Part shown: piece after piece, positions 1-10,900 of the stretch
Layout: each line of letters begins with the position of its first letter
Numbering within the stretch: the stretch's first letter is position 1
Origin: Akanthomyces muscarius
Taxonomy: Eukaryota; Ascomycota; Sordariomycetes; Hypocreales; Cordycipitaceae
Reading direction: 5' to 3'
DNA length: 64,000 nucleotides
NCBI RefSeq assembly: GCF_028009165.1
Contig: NC_079241.1
Span: 3,658,001-3,722,000 of the forward strand
Translations under genes and position numbers: made by a program
The notes under the pieces: model-generated
Told to the model about the DNA's origin: nothing
Database searches by the model: none
The model's input: only the letters and a program-made list of their open reading frames with translations

Positions 1-1252
1 CGAGCGGCGACGAGACATCTTGCGTGGAGCAGCCTTTGATTGGCTGCTGCGCGCCGCGGAAGAAGCCGCCGAGCCAGTTGAGCGCGCGGATGCCCTCCGC
101 AATGCCGCCGGCCGTGTGGTCGCCGACGGTGTTTCGGCGGTACTCGATGCTGGCGCCGGACGCGCAGTACTTTTCGACCAGCGCGTCCATGTCCCTGATG
201 GGGGATATCTCGTCGCGCACGGCGTGGAACACGTACAGCGGAATCGTCGGCGTGTCGGCGTGGCCGGCCAGCGTGTCGTCGTAAAAGGCGCGGACAAACG
301 CAGGCTCGGAGAGGAAGCTGAATCCGCTGACAAAGTACTCTGCAATGTCTTGGTTTTTAAAGAGCACCTGCGCCGTCTGGACGTCCAGCTTGGCCGCGCT
401 CAAAAAGGTCGTGGCGTTGTAGGGCCCCGTCGGCCGCAGGTTGTCCACGAGAATCTTGCGTGCCTCGGGCGACTGCGCCGTCGTGCCGAGGAGGGCGAGG
501 ACGACGAGCCCGGCCGAGGCGCCCCCGTTGATGGTGGGGATGGCGGCCGTGGCATTGACCGCGAGCCCGCCGTAGGCCATGACGCCGACGCGCAGCTCCG
601 GCGCGTACGACGGCTGCAGCTGCGCTGCCCACTGGGCCGCGAACGCGCCGCCCGAGTAGCCGTACACGGCCTGCCGGGCGTCTTGTGCCAGGCCGAAGCG
701 GCCGGCGAGGGACCGCACGGCGCGGATCGAGTCGAGCACGCCGTGGCCCGAGTTGTTGCCGGCGAGGTACGCGGCGCGCGGGCCCTCGTAGTCGGGCATG
801 TTGACCACCCAGCGCTTGGTGACGATGAGCGGCGCGAAGAGGGCCTGCTCAATGGCCGCGCCGACGAGGTCGTTGAGCGCGTAGCTCGGGCTGCTGTCCA
901 CGCTCGCCGAGTCGTACGCCGGCGGGTACGTCAGCAGCGCCCCGGCGTCGGCGCCGTGCGGGACGAGCACCGTGGTGACGGAAAAGGTCGGCGCGCCCAG
1001 GCTGTCGGTGCTGCAGAAGAGCACGTTCCAGGCATCCTTGATGCCGCGCAGGCTCGCGCGCGCGCTCCGCGCCGCCGGCCGCACGCGCAACACCTTGCCT
1101 GGCGACCCGGCGCAGTCGGCGCCCGGGGGAAGCGTGTACCAGGGATCCTGGCTGGGCGGCAGTGCCTTTGGGGAGCAGTGACCGCCACCGCTGGCGGCGG
1201 CGAGACCGCAGAAGAGCGACACAAACGGCGCGAGAGTGTACACGAGCTGCAT
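1..1252 (-). CDS. Secreted LIP-family (PF03583-type) lipase, 3' end cut by window edge
   Basis: Probable extracellular triacylglycerol lipase/esterase of the secretory lipase family (Candida LIP / C. antarctica lipase A type), an alpha/beta hydrolase acting on lipids outside the cell. The reading frame is open from the ATG to the window edge, 417 codons with no intron. Residues 1-20 form a signal peptide (MQLVYTLAPFVSLFCGLAAA). The nucleophile elbow is GYSGG with Ser200. Asp347 (in AVRDEISP) and His379 (in VGDHTAGG) complete a plausible triad in family order, and NMPDYEGP at 151-158 is also typical. Cysteines at 26, 47, 80, 363 and 408 suit a disulphide-bonded secreted protein. Usual family length is about 430-480 aa, so only a short C-terminus is missing. 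The start was chosen because it gives the signal peptide. GC-rich third positions create long antisense reading frames here. Family assignment is fairly sure; substrate is not. Confidence 0.88.
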   Translation of the reverse strand, partial: MQLVYTLAPFVSLFCGLAAASGGGHCSPKALPPSQDPWYTLPPGADCAGSPGKVLRVRPAARSARASLRGIKDAWNVLFCSTDSLGAPTFSVTTVLVPHGADAGALLTYPPAYDSASVDSSPSYALNDLVGAAIEQALFAPLIVTKRWVVNMPDYEGPRAAYLAGNNSGHGVLDSIRAVRSLAGRFGLAQDARQAVYGYSGGAFAAQWAAQLQPSYAPELRVGVMAYGGLAVNATAAIPTINGGASAGLVVLALLGTTAQSPEARKILVDNLRPTGPYNATTFLSAAKLDVQTAQVLFKNQDIAEYFVSGFSFLSEPAFVRAFYDDTLAGHADTPTIPLYVFHAVRDEISPIRDMDALVEKYCASGASIEYRRNTVGDHTAGGIAEGIRALNWLGGFFRGAQQPIKGCSTQDVSSPL

Positions 1253-2567
1253 GTTTTCCTTTCAATCTTGAGGATGCAAAACTGTGTTGTTATGGATAGG
1301 ATTGGCAAGAAGAAAGAAAAGAGTCTGGTCGGGGACTTTTAAGAGGCAGTGCGATCGACGCAAGGCTCGCAAAGCGCAGTCGGGCACTCACAGGTTATTC
1401 GTCCAAGCGCACCAACGTCCCTAAAGCATGACTAGCTAGTCGGAGACTTGCATGAATGACGATACGACATTGATAGTTCAAGCTTTGAGCCTGAGGGTCG
1501 CGGATGTGACGGAACCTAACATGATAAGCACCTAAGCAGGGAGATCCAAAGTCTCAACTGGTTAGATGGCATGTCTCACTTTGACGTGGACTAGACAAGC
1601 CGCGTTGCATTGCCATGTTGTTTGTCTCGCTCCCGCATCGTTTGGTTCGTGTCTGCCTTGCTCCGCGTCAATTGGGGGTTAAATGGCGTCCATGGCCCCC
1701 CGCCATTATTTGTCTCCAAGTCTCCGGTCAGTCTGGATGGCAAGTTTGTTTGCCAGCCCTCTCTCCGGATAGTTGCTGTTTAGAGGGCTGTGCACTCGGC
1801 TTGGCGCCCCGAGTTCCCCGACGGGAGGTTGTGGGGTCCAAAATCTGAACCAGGGATCTCAGGATGGTATTTATTTTGAGAATTTCCCAGCCACTGGGAA
1901 GCGACAGAAAGAAGATATATTCTCGTCGACCCGTCCGTTAGGAATGCGGAGTCCGCCGACAACCGCCCCAAGCCCAAGCAAGTAATTGATAGCCTCCACC
2001 CCTGCCGATGCAGACAACCGCCTTTGCAGTGAACGGTAAAGACGTTGGGTAAGCAGCTATCGGGGCTTGGATTGCCTGATGTTCTCGAAAACAAATTCAT
2101 CGGGTGTCCCCAGAGAATTTGCTCAGTGTCCACGGCTGGTCCTCTGTCCCCGCGCAGTTGCTACAGGTAAAGGCACCATGACGGCTCGGTCTGTCCAGGT
2201 GGCCGCGGGTGGCTTACATGACTCGGCATAGCCCAGCCCAGGAGCCTTTATTGTCGCTTTTTACGGGGAAATGGCCCAAAAGAAACGAAGCTCTTGAAAA
2301 AAAAAAATTGGCTCGCTTTGGAGGGGCAACTGGAGGGGCCAGAAACGTCATGAAGGTGGGGTGCTCCAAAACTCCAAAAGTCGCCAAACCGACGATACTT
2401 CTTCCCCGATTCCCATATACCTCTTTTTTTCCCTTCCTCTCTTCTCAGCTTTCATTCTGCCATCGACGACACTTTTTGACCAAAAAATCCCGGCCCCAAT
2501 CGAATACATCAACCCTTCCTTCCCTGCAGCGACTGCTTTCCCTTCGCGTCCTCCTCTTCCGCCCACC
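1253..2567. other. Intergenic, divergent promoter region of lipase and ribokinase
   Basis: Starts of a minus-strand lipase and a plus-strand ribokinase face away from each other across this stretch. No supported gene is visible. The last 160 bases before the ribokinase start are rich in C and T with a CATATACC element near 2413, typical of a fungal transcription start region and short leader. Confidence 0.6.
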
Positions 2568-3518
2568 ATGGCTCTCCCCCGCATCGTCGTCCTCGGGTCC
2601 CTCAACATCGACCTCGTGTCCTACGTCCCGCACCACCCCCAGCCCGGCGAGACGCTGACGGCCTCGCACTTTTCCACCTCCCCGGGCGGCAAGGGCGCCA
2701 ACCAGGCCGTCGCGTGCGGCAAGCTCTCGCGCTCCTCCTCGCTCGCCGACCCCTCGGCCGACGTGGCCATGATTGGCGCCGTCGGCGCCGACGCGTACGG
2801 CGCGCAGCTCCGCGACAGCCTCGCGTCCTACGGCGTCGACACGGCCGCCGTCCGCGTCCTCGACGGCGCCAAGTCGGGCGTCGCCCTCATCGTCGTCGAC
2901 GAGCCCTCGGGCCAGAACCGCATCATCCTCTCCCCCGAGGCCAACCACGCCCTGCGCCCGGAGCACTTTGCCGCCATCCCGGGCCCCAGGCCCGACCTGC
3001 TCATCATGCAGCTTGAGATCCCCTTCGACACCGTCATGCGCGCCCTCGAGGCCGCCCGCGAGGCCGCCATCCCCGTCCTGCTCAATCCCGCCCCCGCAAA
3101 GGAGCTCCCCGCCGAGGCGTACAGGGACCTGGCGCACCTCGTCGTCAACGAGACCGAGGCTGCCATTCTGTCCGGCTGCAAGGAGTCTGACCTCGACGAC
3201 CTCGAGGGCCTGAAGCGTGTCGGTGCCATCTTCCTCGAGAGAGGCGTGCGCAATGTCATTATTACCCTCGGCGGTCGTGGCGTCTACTATGCTACCCACG
3301 ACGGCAAGAGTGCATTGGTCGATGCGCTCAAAGCCAGCGTGGTTGACACTACCGCCGCTGGCGATACATTCGTCGGCTCCTATGCTCTGGCTGTCGTCAA
3401 CTCGACGAGCACCTTCGACATTGATACGGCCATTAGAGCCTCTAACAAGGCGTCCGCCATCACCGTCTCCAGACGAGGAGCTCAAGTATCTATTCCCTGG
3501 AAGGACGAATTACAGTAG
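2568..3518 (+). CDS. Ribokinase (PfkB family)
   Basis: Phosphorylates D-ribose to ribose-5-phosphate with ATP, in the cytosol, feeding salvaged ribose into the pentose phosphate pathway and nucleotide synthesis. The product is 316 aa, the usual ribokinase length, with no intron. The N-terminal substrate strand reads GSLNIDLVSYVP (residues 10-21). PfkB signature 1 is GGKGANQAVACG (40-51). PfkB signature 2 is DTTAAGDTF (260-268), with catalytic base Asp266 and the GAGD-like anion hole. The start at 2568 lies in a strong Kozak context (CCACCATGG) and begins the conserved first beta strand. A frame extension back to 2361 translates a C/T-rich leader into an unlikely sequence, so it was not used. 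The gene converges closely with the next gene on the other strand. Homologous by family to yeast Rbk1. Confidence 0.95.
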   Translation: MALPRIVVLGSLNIDLVSYVPHHPQPGETLTASHFSTSPGGKGANQAVACGKLSRSSSLADPSADVAMIGAVGADAYGAQLRDSLASYGVDTAAVRVLDGAKSGVALIVVDEPSGQNRIILSPEANHALRPEHFAAIPGPRPDLLIMQLEIPFDTVMRALEAAREAAIPVLLNPAPAKELPAEAYRDLAHLVVNETEAAILSGCKESDLDDLEGLKRVGAIFLERGVRNVIITLGGRGVYYATHDGKSALVDALKASVVDTTAAGDTFVGSYALAVVNSTSTFDIDTAIRASNKASAITVSRRGAQVSIPWKDELQ

Positions 3519-3534
3519 AGTTAATCTGTTGAAA

Positions 3535-3540
3535 AATAAA
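3535..3540 (+). terminator. Poly(A) signal AATAAA of ribokinase
   Basis: A canonical AATAAA lies 17 bases after the ribokinase stop, in an A/T-rich stretch that fills most of the 95-bp gap to the stop codon of the convergent gene. Fungal signals are loose, so the role is probable rather than shown. Confidence 0.45.
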
Positions 3541-3613
3541 TTCTAAAAACATAATAAAGTTAAATTCAAACTCAACTTGGCTGAATCTACTTGCTAAGTG
3601 ATGCTAAACTACT

Positions 3614-5370
3614 CTAGAACCATGCGTTCCAGTTCCAAGGCCCTTGCGCGGACCCGTCCCCATCAGTCTTGGATGCATTGATAGATGGGGTCAGACTTCT
3701 CCAGATGCCTGCTGCAAATGATTTCTTCTTTCTCAGTGATCCTGTCGTGCTTATCGTGGCGCTTGTGTTGCGGCTCCGAGTTCCCTTGCTCCTCACTGAG
3801 CCCATGTTTGGATCCTCCCTTGGCCCACGTTTCTCCCCTCGAGAGTCGGAAGGCCGAAAGTACTTCCGTGGTTCTGATATGCGGTTCACGGTCATTACCT
3901 GATACATATCTTCCATGGTAACAGCGGGCCGCTCTATTGGGACCTGGGTCATCGTCTGTTGTGATGATCCATTGGCGTCTTCTCCTTGCTGAAAGCGCCC
4001 TGCATTTACACCCCTTCCCGAATGCTTTATTCTTTGCAACCATTCTGCAACGACATCTGCTTTCCAGTGCTTCTGCATGGCGGACTTGATGCTGTCAACA
4101 GAGTACGCTGGTGGTGGTGACCACGCGGACCGAATATTGTGTCGCTTCAGGGCACCGACTGCTGTCGTTTCCAGTCTCGTGCACCGTTGAGCCACACCAA
4201 CCAATATCTCATGACCGAAATAGTCAGAAAATGCGGAATGGCTGTATGTGACTTTTACTTTCATATATGCCATCTGAGAATCTCCTAGCTGGCTTTCGAG
4301 CTCGGCTATCAATTCGTCTGATTTTTGTCTCCGATGTGCTTTGTTCGAATATCTCGCAATCAATTTCGGGTTGATGCAGATCTGCGCGAGAATAAGAACC
4401 TTTGAGCCCGCGTATAAAATTCTACATTGTCAGCACTGCACCATGCCCTCGTAGACATCCACCTACGTCGGAAATGACTGCTCATGGAAAACTCGCGAGA
4501 CCGTGGTCCCTTCTACTGGTAGTATTTCAACCTTCAAATCGTGTAAGCACCCATGCTTGAAAAATAAATCTACCTGCATTAGCCAAGTACAAAACGGAAA
4601 GAGATCAAACAATTACCTAAATGGTGTTCATCCTCTTTTGGCTGAGCTGGCTTGGCACCAGTTCCGTCCGCTGAGTATGCGTGCGACAGAATGCCGGAGA
4701 CTTCAACGGCTGCCCATATGTGGTCTTGCCCAAAGTAGCGACCGTGGCTGTTGGTGTAGATCGAGATATGGGGAGACAAGACATGAGGTAAGATGCTGTC
4801 CATGCTAATCGTACAGCTGGGACTGTCTGTTGGCGAAGAAACGTGTCGAACGACGCTGGAACTGGATCGCGTGCCAGACGTTTTGCGCGCGCTATATCCG
4901 CCAGAAACAAAAGAATTCCAAGAGTCCGATAAGTCAGAAGCCCCTGAATACGTACGACTCGCTTCTCTCAACATATCCTCTGCCTCTTCGGCCGTACGAG
5001 GACCTGCTTTGATTTTCTCGTCCCGCCTCGAAACAGAGTGCACAGTCAACGCCATGTTTGGCCCAACCGAGCATGGTCGCGGTGGGACGGTCTGCATTTC
5101 ATCTTGGACGGCTTTCGACGATAGAGCCCATAGACTTCGGCGTTTTACGACATTGAGATTGTTGGCGCTCTGCTTTTGCAGCGGGTAAGCAGTCTCTTGG
5201 GATGGGCGGGCGGGAATCTGGTGATGGCCTCTGTCTCTGAGTTGGTCGGTCGACTTTAGTTGCTTGGAGATTATCAAGGGACTCGGGCAGTCATTCTCCA
5301 TGCGGCAACTGGGCCAAGCATCTTGACTGGCGAAAGTCGAAGTAACGTATGGCGAGAGACCGAGAGGCAT
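3614..5370 (-). CDS. Unrecognised 554-aa protein, three exons
   Basis: I do not recognise this family. Exons are 5370-4617, 4569-4467 and 4421-3614; introns of 47 and 45 nt have GTAATT/TAG and GTAGGT/TAG ends, and all phases join to give 554 aa. The first 190 residues are polar and Ser-rich, probably disordered. A compact, beta-rich core follows (about 200-400): it starts HISIYTNSHGRYFGQDH, continues IWAAVEVSGILS, then KVEILPVEG and VLILAQICINP, then a segment with DELIAELESQLGDS. The tail is basic, Ser/Thr-rich and ends WNWNAWF. No signal peptide or membrane segment is visible. The repeated strand pattern would fit an arrestin/Ig-like fold, but that is a guess. It ends only 95 bp from the ribokinase stop, so transcripts probably overlap. 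The gene model is better supported than any function. Confidence 0.72.
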
Positions 5371-5627
5371 GGTTCTCGTCTAATAGATAAATAGAAGATA
5401 CCGGCTCGAGAATTGTATAGAATAGCAAAGCTGTGGCGATTAAAATAAAATGATGTGATGACGATGGAGTTGGTGAATGTTGCAAAAATGAAAATGCTAA
5501 CTGTCGGCAGGGGTATCTATTTGCTTATAATGCTACCAAGGATGTCGTAATACGGTATGAATGGCAATTTCTTCCTTCCCAATGCTGCTGGTACCCAAAG
5601 GTGTGATAAAAACAAGGCAAGTGCGGC

Positions 5628-6765
5628 CTACACAGAGGTGCCGAGGGTACGGAGCAGGTTGTCTTTGATGGATTCTGCTTCCGTTGCTTCCATGGCAAGA
5701 AAGCGAATCTAGTCACTGTTAGCCGAATTGGACTTGTCGTTTTACTTTAGCCGAAGAGAAGAGAAACTTGCCAGTTCGTCATTTATAGTGGTGCCACCGA
5801 AAAGAACAGGTTCTGACAAGCTTGCCGCCACGCCTTTCTTCACTCTGTCCTCCCAGACACCATCCCAATTCCACTCGCCGGGTTTCCTGGGCGCAGACTG
5901 ACCAACGGGCCTCTTTTCGCCAGCTGGCTTCTTGGGGCTCGGCGTCGCAGCGGCTCCGTCGCTGCCCTGCTCCCCCCCCTCGGCCTGCTTCGCTCGCTGT
6001 TTCCGCCGATGCGTCCTCCACGCGTGCCACGCGCCAGGGTTCCCAGCAGCATCCAGAGGAACCGAGTCCAGCACCTCTGGCTTGTCGAACGCGCTCTTTA
6101 TGTATTTGAGAACCTGGTACATGGACACGAGAGGTCGATTGGTCTGCATGTAGGAGGGTCCGGCCGCACCAGCAGCACCAGGTTCTGGGCTCGCAAACAT
6201 GGCTGTCTGTTCGACCGTAGGGCTTGATGGCGCAGAGAGACTAGCCTCGGCGCTGCGGCGCACTCTGCCAAACCACTCCGGGAATCCATGGCGCAGGCTG
6301 AAGCCTCCGGGCGGTAAGCGTTCGTCGTCTGTCGCGCTAACAGTGCCATTATCTTGTATATCGGTGGTGTACATGTATGTTGTAAGAGGCGTAATGAGGG
6401 GATGGAAGATGTCGGTCGCAAATATAATCATGGGAGCTCGTCGCGGGTAGGAATCAGGGAACATGATTTGGAATCTGAGCACGGCGGGAGCATAGGGTCC
6501 TGAACACTGTCAGCAAATCACATGGACAATGCTGTAGAATGGAGCATCATCACCATCACGAATAAACAAGACAGCAGACCAAACGGTCGAGTCGCCTGGT
6601 GTCAATGTTACGAAAACGCCTGAGGGGCACGCCTGTTTCAAGCCAGTGCTGTGTCGCAATTAGCTGCTACTCGGCGACGTTCGTAGTCAGAGTATGCGCG
6701 TACAATTCTGACAGAAGTTGTTGCTTTCGCAGCGCTGGCAAGTTTGCTAGCTTTAGTGCCGACAT
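5628..6765 (-). CDS. ftsA: Inactive E2 (UBC-fold) variant, FTS/AKTIP homologue
   Basis: Likely fungal FTS (AKTIP). In animals and Aspergillus this protein joins Hook and FHIP to couple early endosomes to dynein. Exons are 6765-6704, 6648-6554, 6499-5772 and 5708-5628, giving 321 aa. The UBC fold begins at LPALRKQQLLSEFTGLKQA (9-27) and continues through GVFVTLTPGDSTVWSAVLF and PYAPAVLRFQIMFPDSYP. Canonical E2s have HPN followed by the catalytic Cys; here the site reads DIFHPLITPLTTYMY with no Cys, so it should not carry ubiquitin. A Pro/Ala/Lys-rich linker leads to a conserved-looking helical tail, NDELIRFLAMEATEAESIKD. The third intron has a GC donor (CTG|GCAAGT), the only joining that keeps this tail in frame. 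The UBC assignment is firm; orthology with AKTIP/FtsA rests on architecture and remembered family features. Confidence 0.82.
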
Positions 6766-7166
6766 GTTTGCAAGATTCGCCGGTCAGAAGCGCGCCACTC
6801 AAGCCCAGACCGATGATAAAGCTCGGCGAGAATGACAGCTTACCTAGGTAGCTATCTACCTAGCTGGATGGGCGGTGAAATTAGCGGTGGCGCGTTCTGC
6901 CGGAGCATTGGTCGCGTAGCGGGGTCGATCTGCCCGTTGGAGGGGTTCCTTAGCTTGCAAGTGTCGGAGGGCAAGACGGCGATTATCGTAATCCGAGAAC
7001 ACAAAATATACGACGCGAAATTCACTCGAGGTTGTATTCTATTGTTTTATATTGACTGTTTCGTCTTGTAGCTATGCACCGCCTCAGTTCTGCCGCCCGT
7101 TAAAAATTCCCTGCCTAATCATGTCCAAAGGCTGAAGAAAAAAAAAAGCGTAGACAGGACACCCGC
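6766..7166. other. Intergenic, upstream of the FTS-like gene
   Basis: No gene seen. It contains an interrupted inverted repeat of the CCTAGGTA type at about 6842-6863 (TTACCTAGGTAGCTATCTAC followed by CTAG), a simple motif that recurs near 52470-52483. A run of ten A at 7137-7146 lies just past the stop of the next minus-strand gene. Confidence 0.4.
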
Positions 7167-7970
7167 TCAAGCACCAAGGCGCTTCTCAATCTTGCTCTTT
7201 TCGCTGTCCCTAACTTCCCGCTTGTCGTCTCTCGTAGCATTGTAAGCAGCCGTGACCTGGTTGAATGGATTCTCGGGGCTCTTGTCAAACTCCTTGCGGA
7301 TGCGCTGCTTGCGCTGGTCCAGGCGCAGACCCGTGCCGCTGCCGTCGGCCTTCATCTCGTTCAGGCGACGCTCCTCGTATCCGCGGTAGGCGGCAGCAAA
7401 GCGTCTCTCGGGGTGCGTGTCGATCTTGTTGTCGGTGCCTCCAGTGGTCAGCGAAAGGGCGTCGAGGGCATTGTCAATACCGCTGGCATTGAGGGTGCTG
7501 GGTCCGTCCTCGAGCTGCGACATGTCGAGGCCGCGCGACTTTTTGACGGGCGCCTTGGACTTCTTCGGCTCGGCTCGACCGCCAATAGCTTCCTCCTCCT
7601 CCTTCATTAGGGCATCCTTCTCGGCCTTCTTCCTCGCAGCCTCCGCTCGCTTGGCTTCTTCGGCTTCCCTGAAGTTGCAAACTTGATTAGCCAACATCCG
7701 TTTCGGCGCCTAGCCGCATACTGCAGCGCTGTCTCGGACCGCATGTCTCGTTGGCGTGCAGAGAACGGTACTGTGACAAGGGACTAGTGTTACGCCTGGG
7801 TTTGACACAGCTACTCACTTCTTGGAGTTACTCTTGGAACCCTTCTGCCACTGCTCTTCCTCTGCGGCCTGGCGCTGGGCGTCCTCGGCCGCGTTCTTCT
7901 TGGCTGCAGCCTCGGCCTTCTTGGCGTTGCCGGCCACCTTCTTTGTGTTCTCTCCCTTTTTGCCAGCCAT
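7167..7970 (-). CDS. CCDC124/Lso2-type ribosome-associated coiled-coil protein
   Basis: Homologue of CCDC124 (PF06244, old DUF1014) and related by role to yeast Lso2. These bind the intersubunit face of idle 80S ribosomes and help translation resume after starvation. Exons are 7970-7819 and 7668-7167, separated by a 150-nt GTGAGT...CAG intron, giving 217 aa. The N-terminus (MAGKKGENTKKVAGNAKK) is strongly basic. It runs into a long Ala/Glu/Lys helix that crosses the intron and ends near SRGLDMSQLEDG. The C-terminal globular part includes ALDALSLTTG, HPERRFAAAYRGYEERRL and the highly typical ENPFNQVTAAYNATRDD. Length is close to human CCDC124 (about 223 aa). The splice join is fixed because it restores the heptad-like helix (KKEAEEAKRAEAARKK). 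Family call is confident; ribosome binding is inferred from homologues. Confidence 0.9.
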
Positions 7971-10900
7971 TTTCTTTTATTGCTCGCGCTATTGATGTTG
8001 TAACACCAACTTTGGACAGCTGTCTCGTCTCGTGTCGGATAGCTGTCGAGGCGCTGCCTCTTGGTGGGGTCGGTCGGGTGGAGGAGAGGTTTGCTGGCCT
8101 ACTCAGTCGATGGTCGAATACCGGAACCAGGGTTGTATAAATCGCAGGTTGTGGAGTTTCGTGATTTTTCCGTGGTTGGTGACAAGGCGAATATGCAGTT
8201 TCTCGGTGTGACTCGCTAGCTTTGCGTGATTGCGGGTGCTGGCCAAACTTCTTTTGCGGGCCATGAGCCATTGTGCCTGCATTACGTCAGGCATCCAAGT
8301 GCACAGAGCAGTATAAGCCGTATGCAAGTACTAGTAGAGACATTTCTGGCCGCCTGACTGTATAAAGACACCGTTCTTCAACTGCTTGGAAGCACTTCTA
8401 ATCTGCAAAATGTGCCAATGGCTTCAGTTGTCGCTTGTCAGCCTGCGCGACAGGTGGACAAGGACTCGCAGGGTCAGTGCAGCGTGGACAGCAAGCCGCC
8501 TCTGTCCATGACAACCTACACGACCGGCGGCCGATTGCGCACCTGTAGTTAATAGAACAAATTTGTCCTTGTCATTTCATCCAGCGACCATGTCTTTCAT
8601 GCAGGAGGCGCATTAGTGCCGGCCCGAGCGAGTCTGACGTTTTCATCGCGTTCCTCCGCGGCAAGCTCAAGCCTCCTCGCATGAAGAAAATAAAATATGT
8701 GGCGGAACAGGGAGCCAGCGTTGCATCAGGCGGAGCTTGCATGGTTTGTGCAGTATCGTGATGCCTTCCGGTGTCTAGGGACCCTATTCTCGAGCATGTC
8801 GGCGCCATGGCAGCTGCTCTTACCCGAGACAAGATGAATGCGGTGAGGGAGTACCAATTGCCAGGGTTGTGCGGATGTTGAGCAGGTGCGTGTACGCAGT
8901 ATCCGGCGTATCATTGACTCATTATTGAGATACCCTGCCGCTTTGGGACCTATCACCCTGGGGGGAAACAGAGTCATTTAACCGTTGTAAAGCGGGATGT
9001 GCATGTCTCAACTGAGCATCCTTGCAGGACCCCAACAATGGAATATGGCGGTGCAGAAGTGCAACTACCCAACATGCAATGCAGTTGGGGTCCTCAACTT
9101 TGAATGCAGATGGTAATTTCACAGAGCGTCTCCCCATTCTCACATTCATACCGCCTATTCAGAAACAACGGTCAAGTCTGTCCGGTCGGGCCCCATGCGA
9201 CATTGTTCTGAGTATGCCGCCCGAGTACCCAGCAGGATGGGCAGCGATGCATCGTTCGCGCCAAACTACATGACTCCAACACGCTGCTCCACTGACACGA
9301 CTACCAGTCATCAGCATGTGCAACGCCAGCTTGCCAGACTTGTCTTGCAAGCAGCTCAACAGGAGCCCAGCTGGACAGGGGACAGCGGCCAGGGTAGAGC
9401 CAGCCATGACGCCATTGTACGGAGCACGAGAGTTGCTTACTACTGCAACGGACAGTAATTGCTTTTTCCGTGAGGAAAACTGATTCGCCAAGTTTCTTTT
9501 TGGAGTTTTGAGTCTGTTTTGGGAAGAGGTGGCCAAATCCGTGCACGTCCCTCTCCGTCTTCTGCAGGTCGCGTGGCTGACATGAGATTGTATCCAGTAT
9601 TCGGTGCGACAGTGGCAGACGCTTGATTTCCAGGATCAGGTACTGATTGACCTTAATTGCCCATCATATTACCGATAGAAGCGAGATGACCGTGGGGGCC
9701 GTTGTCTCTGGGACGTGGGTTGGGGATGCGACGCACGGGTCAGAAACACAGACTTGAAGACTCGACGGGACGACACAGCCGGAAAGCTGGGAAAAATGGG
9801 CAATACCATTTTAGCCTTGCATTTTATCCTGGCTTTGATGCTCATCGCTCAGCCACGGGACGGCCTGGTAATTAGCTCAAGGTTAGTGACGAACCAAGAA
9901 AGACCTTTGCCACCTTAGCGCCTGTCAGCTTTTGTTAGTTGTATCCAGAGAAATGTGACACATCATGAACCAGGCTTCGTCTCTGCGAGGTGGCTGGAAT
10001 AGCTCCCCGAAGCTCAGAACCATGCTGCCGAGACAGTTGGTGCTTCTGGCCGAGTCGCCGTCAGGACGCTAATAAACAAAGCCAAAGAAGATGAATAAGT
10101 GGCGCAGCAGAGACGGGTAAAGGGACCGGGAGGTCGGATTCTGGGTTGCCGCCAATAAGCTACAATCTTGGCGGCGATCAACGCAAAGCGCCCCAGGCTT
10201 GGCTGGCAGTTTGCGGGTAACTAATGGGACATGGCAGGGACCTTGCACAGCTGCGAGATGTGCCCAGATTATCACACCTGATGAACGAGTTTGTTGTCGA
10301 CGCCTCGAGCTCCTCCATCACATGCTCAAACCAGATGCGGTGCTTCCACGGCGCGACCTTCGTCTAGACGTTCCCCTGCTGGGGTACTCATTGGCTGTGA
10401 ACGGTGTAACTAGAGCAGCGAAGAAAAAAGCAAAGGCTTGGGTAGCAGTTTCAACGCTGCGTGTGTGGCCCATGCTCTGCAAAAGAAGGCTCGTACGTTT
10501 GGAGTTGTATTAGTGCCACTGCATGTACCAGGTACCTGGTAGCGCCGAGGGAGTGGGCTGATGTGCACGGCAAGGGGGTGGCACCAGGTGCTCCTTTGCC
10601 TCTCTCGTCGGACGAGGTGCGAGTGTCATTCGCCCGGGGATTTTTGGCCCAGAGCCCCGGAGTGTGGTGGGTGGTATCAGCTTTTGCACTGGCCGCCACG
10701 CGCAAGTGAGATTGCAAGTGAGGGGGAAAAAGAGAGATTTCCGGTCCAATCACTTGGAAGCGAGCAGCGCGTTTGTACCGATACATTCTGTGCCGACCTC
10801 CAAGTTTCAGCTCCTCCCTCGGCTGACCGTTTAATATTGCCCTTTGCGGTACGATGTTTGCGGGTATATTGTAGTTGTTGGCAGCAATCAACCATAATTA

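Noticed and set aside
20..1342. 440-codon plus-strand frame opposite the lipase
   Set aside because: It is antisense to a gene with signal peptide, GYSGG and catalytic triad. The protein is Arg/Gly/Ala-rich with no family features, as expected from GC-rich third positions.
2361..2567. 69-codon N-terminal extension of ribokinase in frame
   Set aside because: It translates a C/T-rich leader; the conserved first strand starts right after the ATG at 2568, which has a strong Kozak context.
2445..3485. 346-codon minus-strand frame over ribokinase
   Set aside because: Antisense shadow with Gly/Asp/Arg-rich sequence and no motifs.
10526..10541. 16-bp palindrome TACCAGGTACCTGGTA
   Set aside because: A palindrome this long is expected about once by chance in a window of this size.
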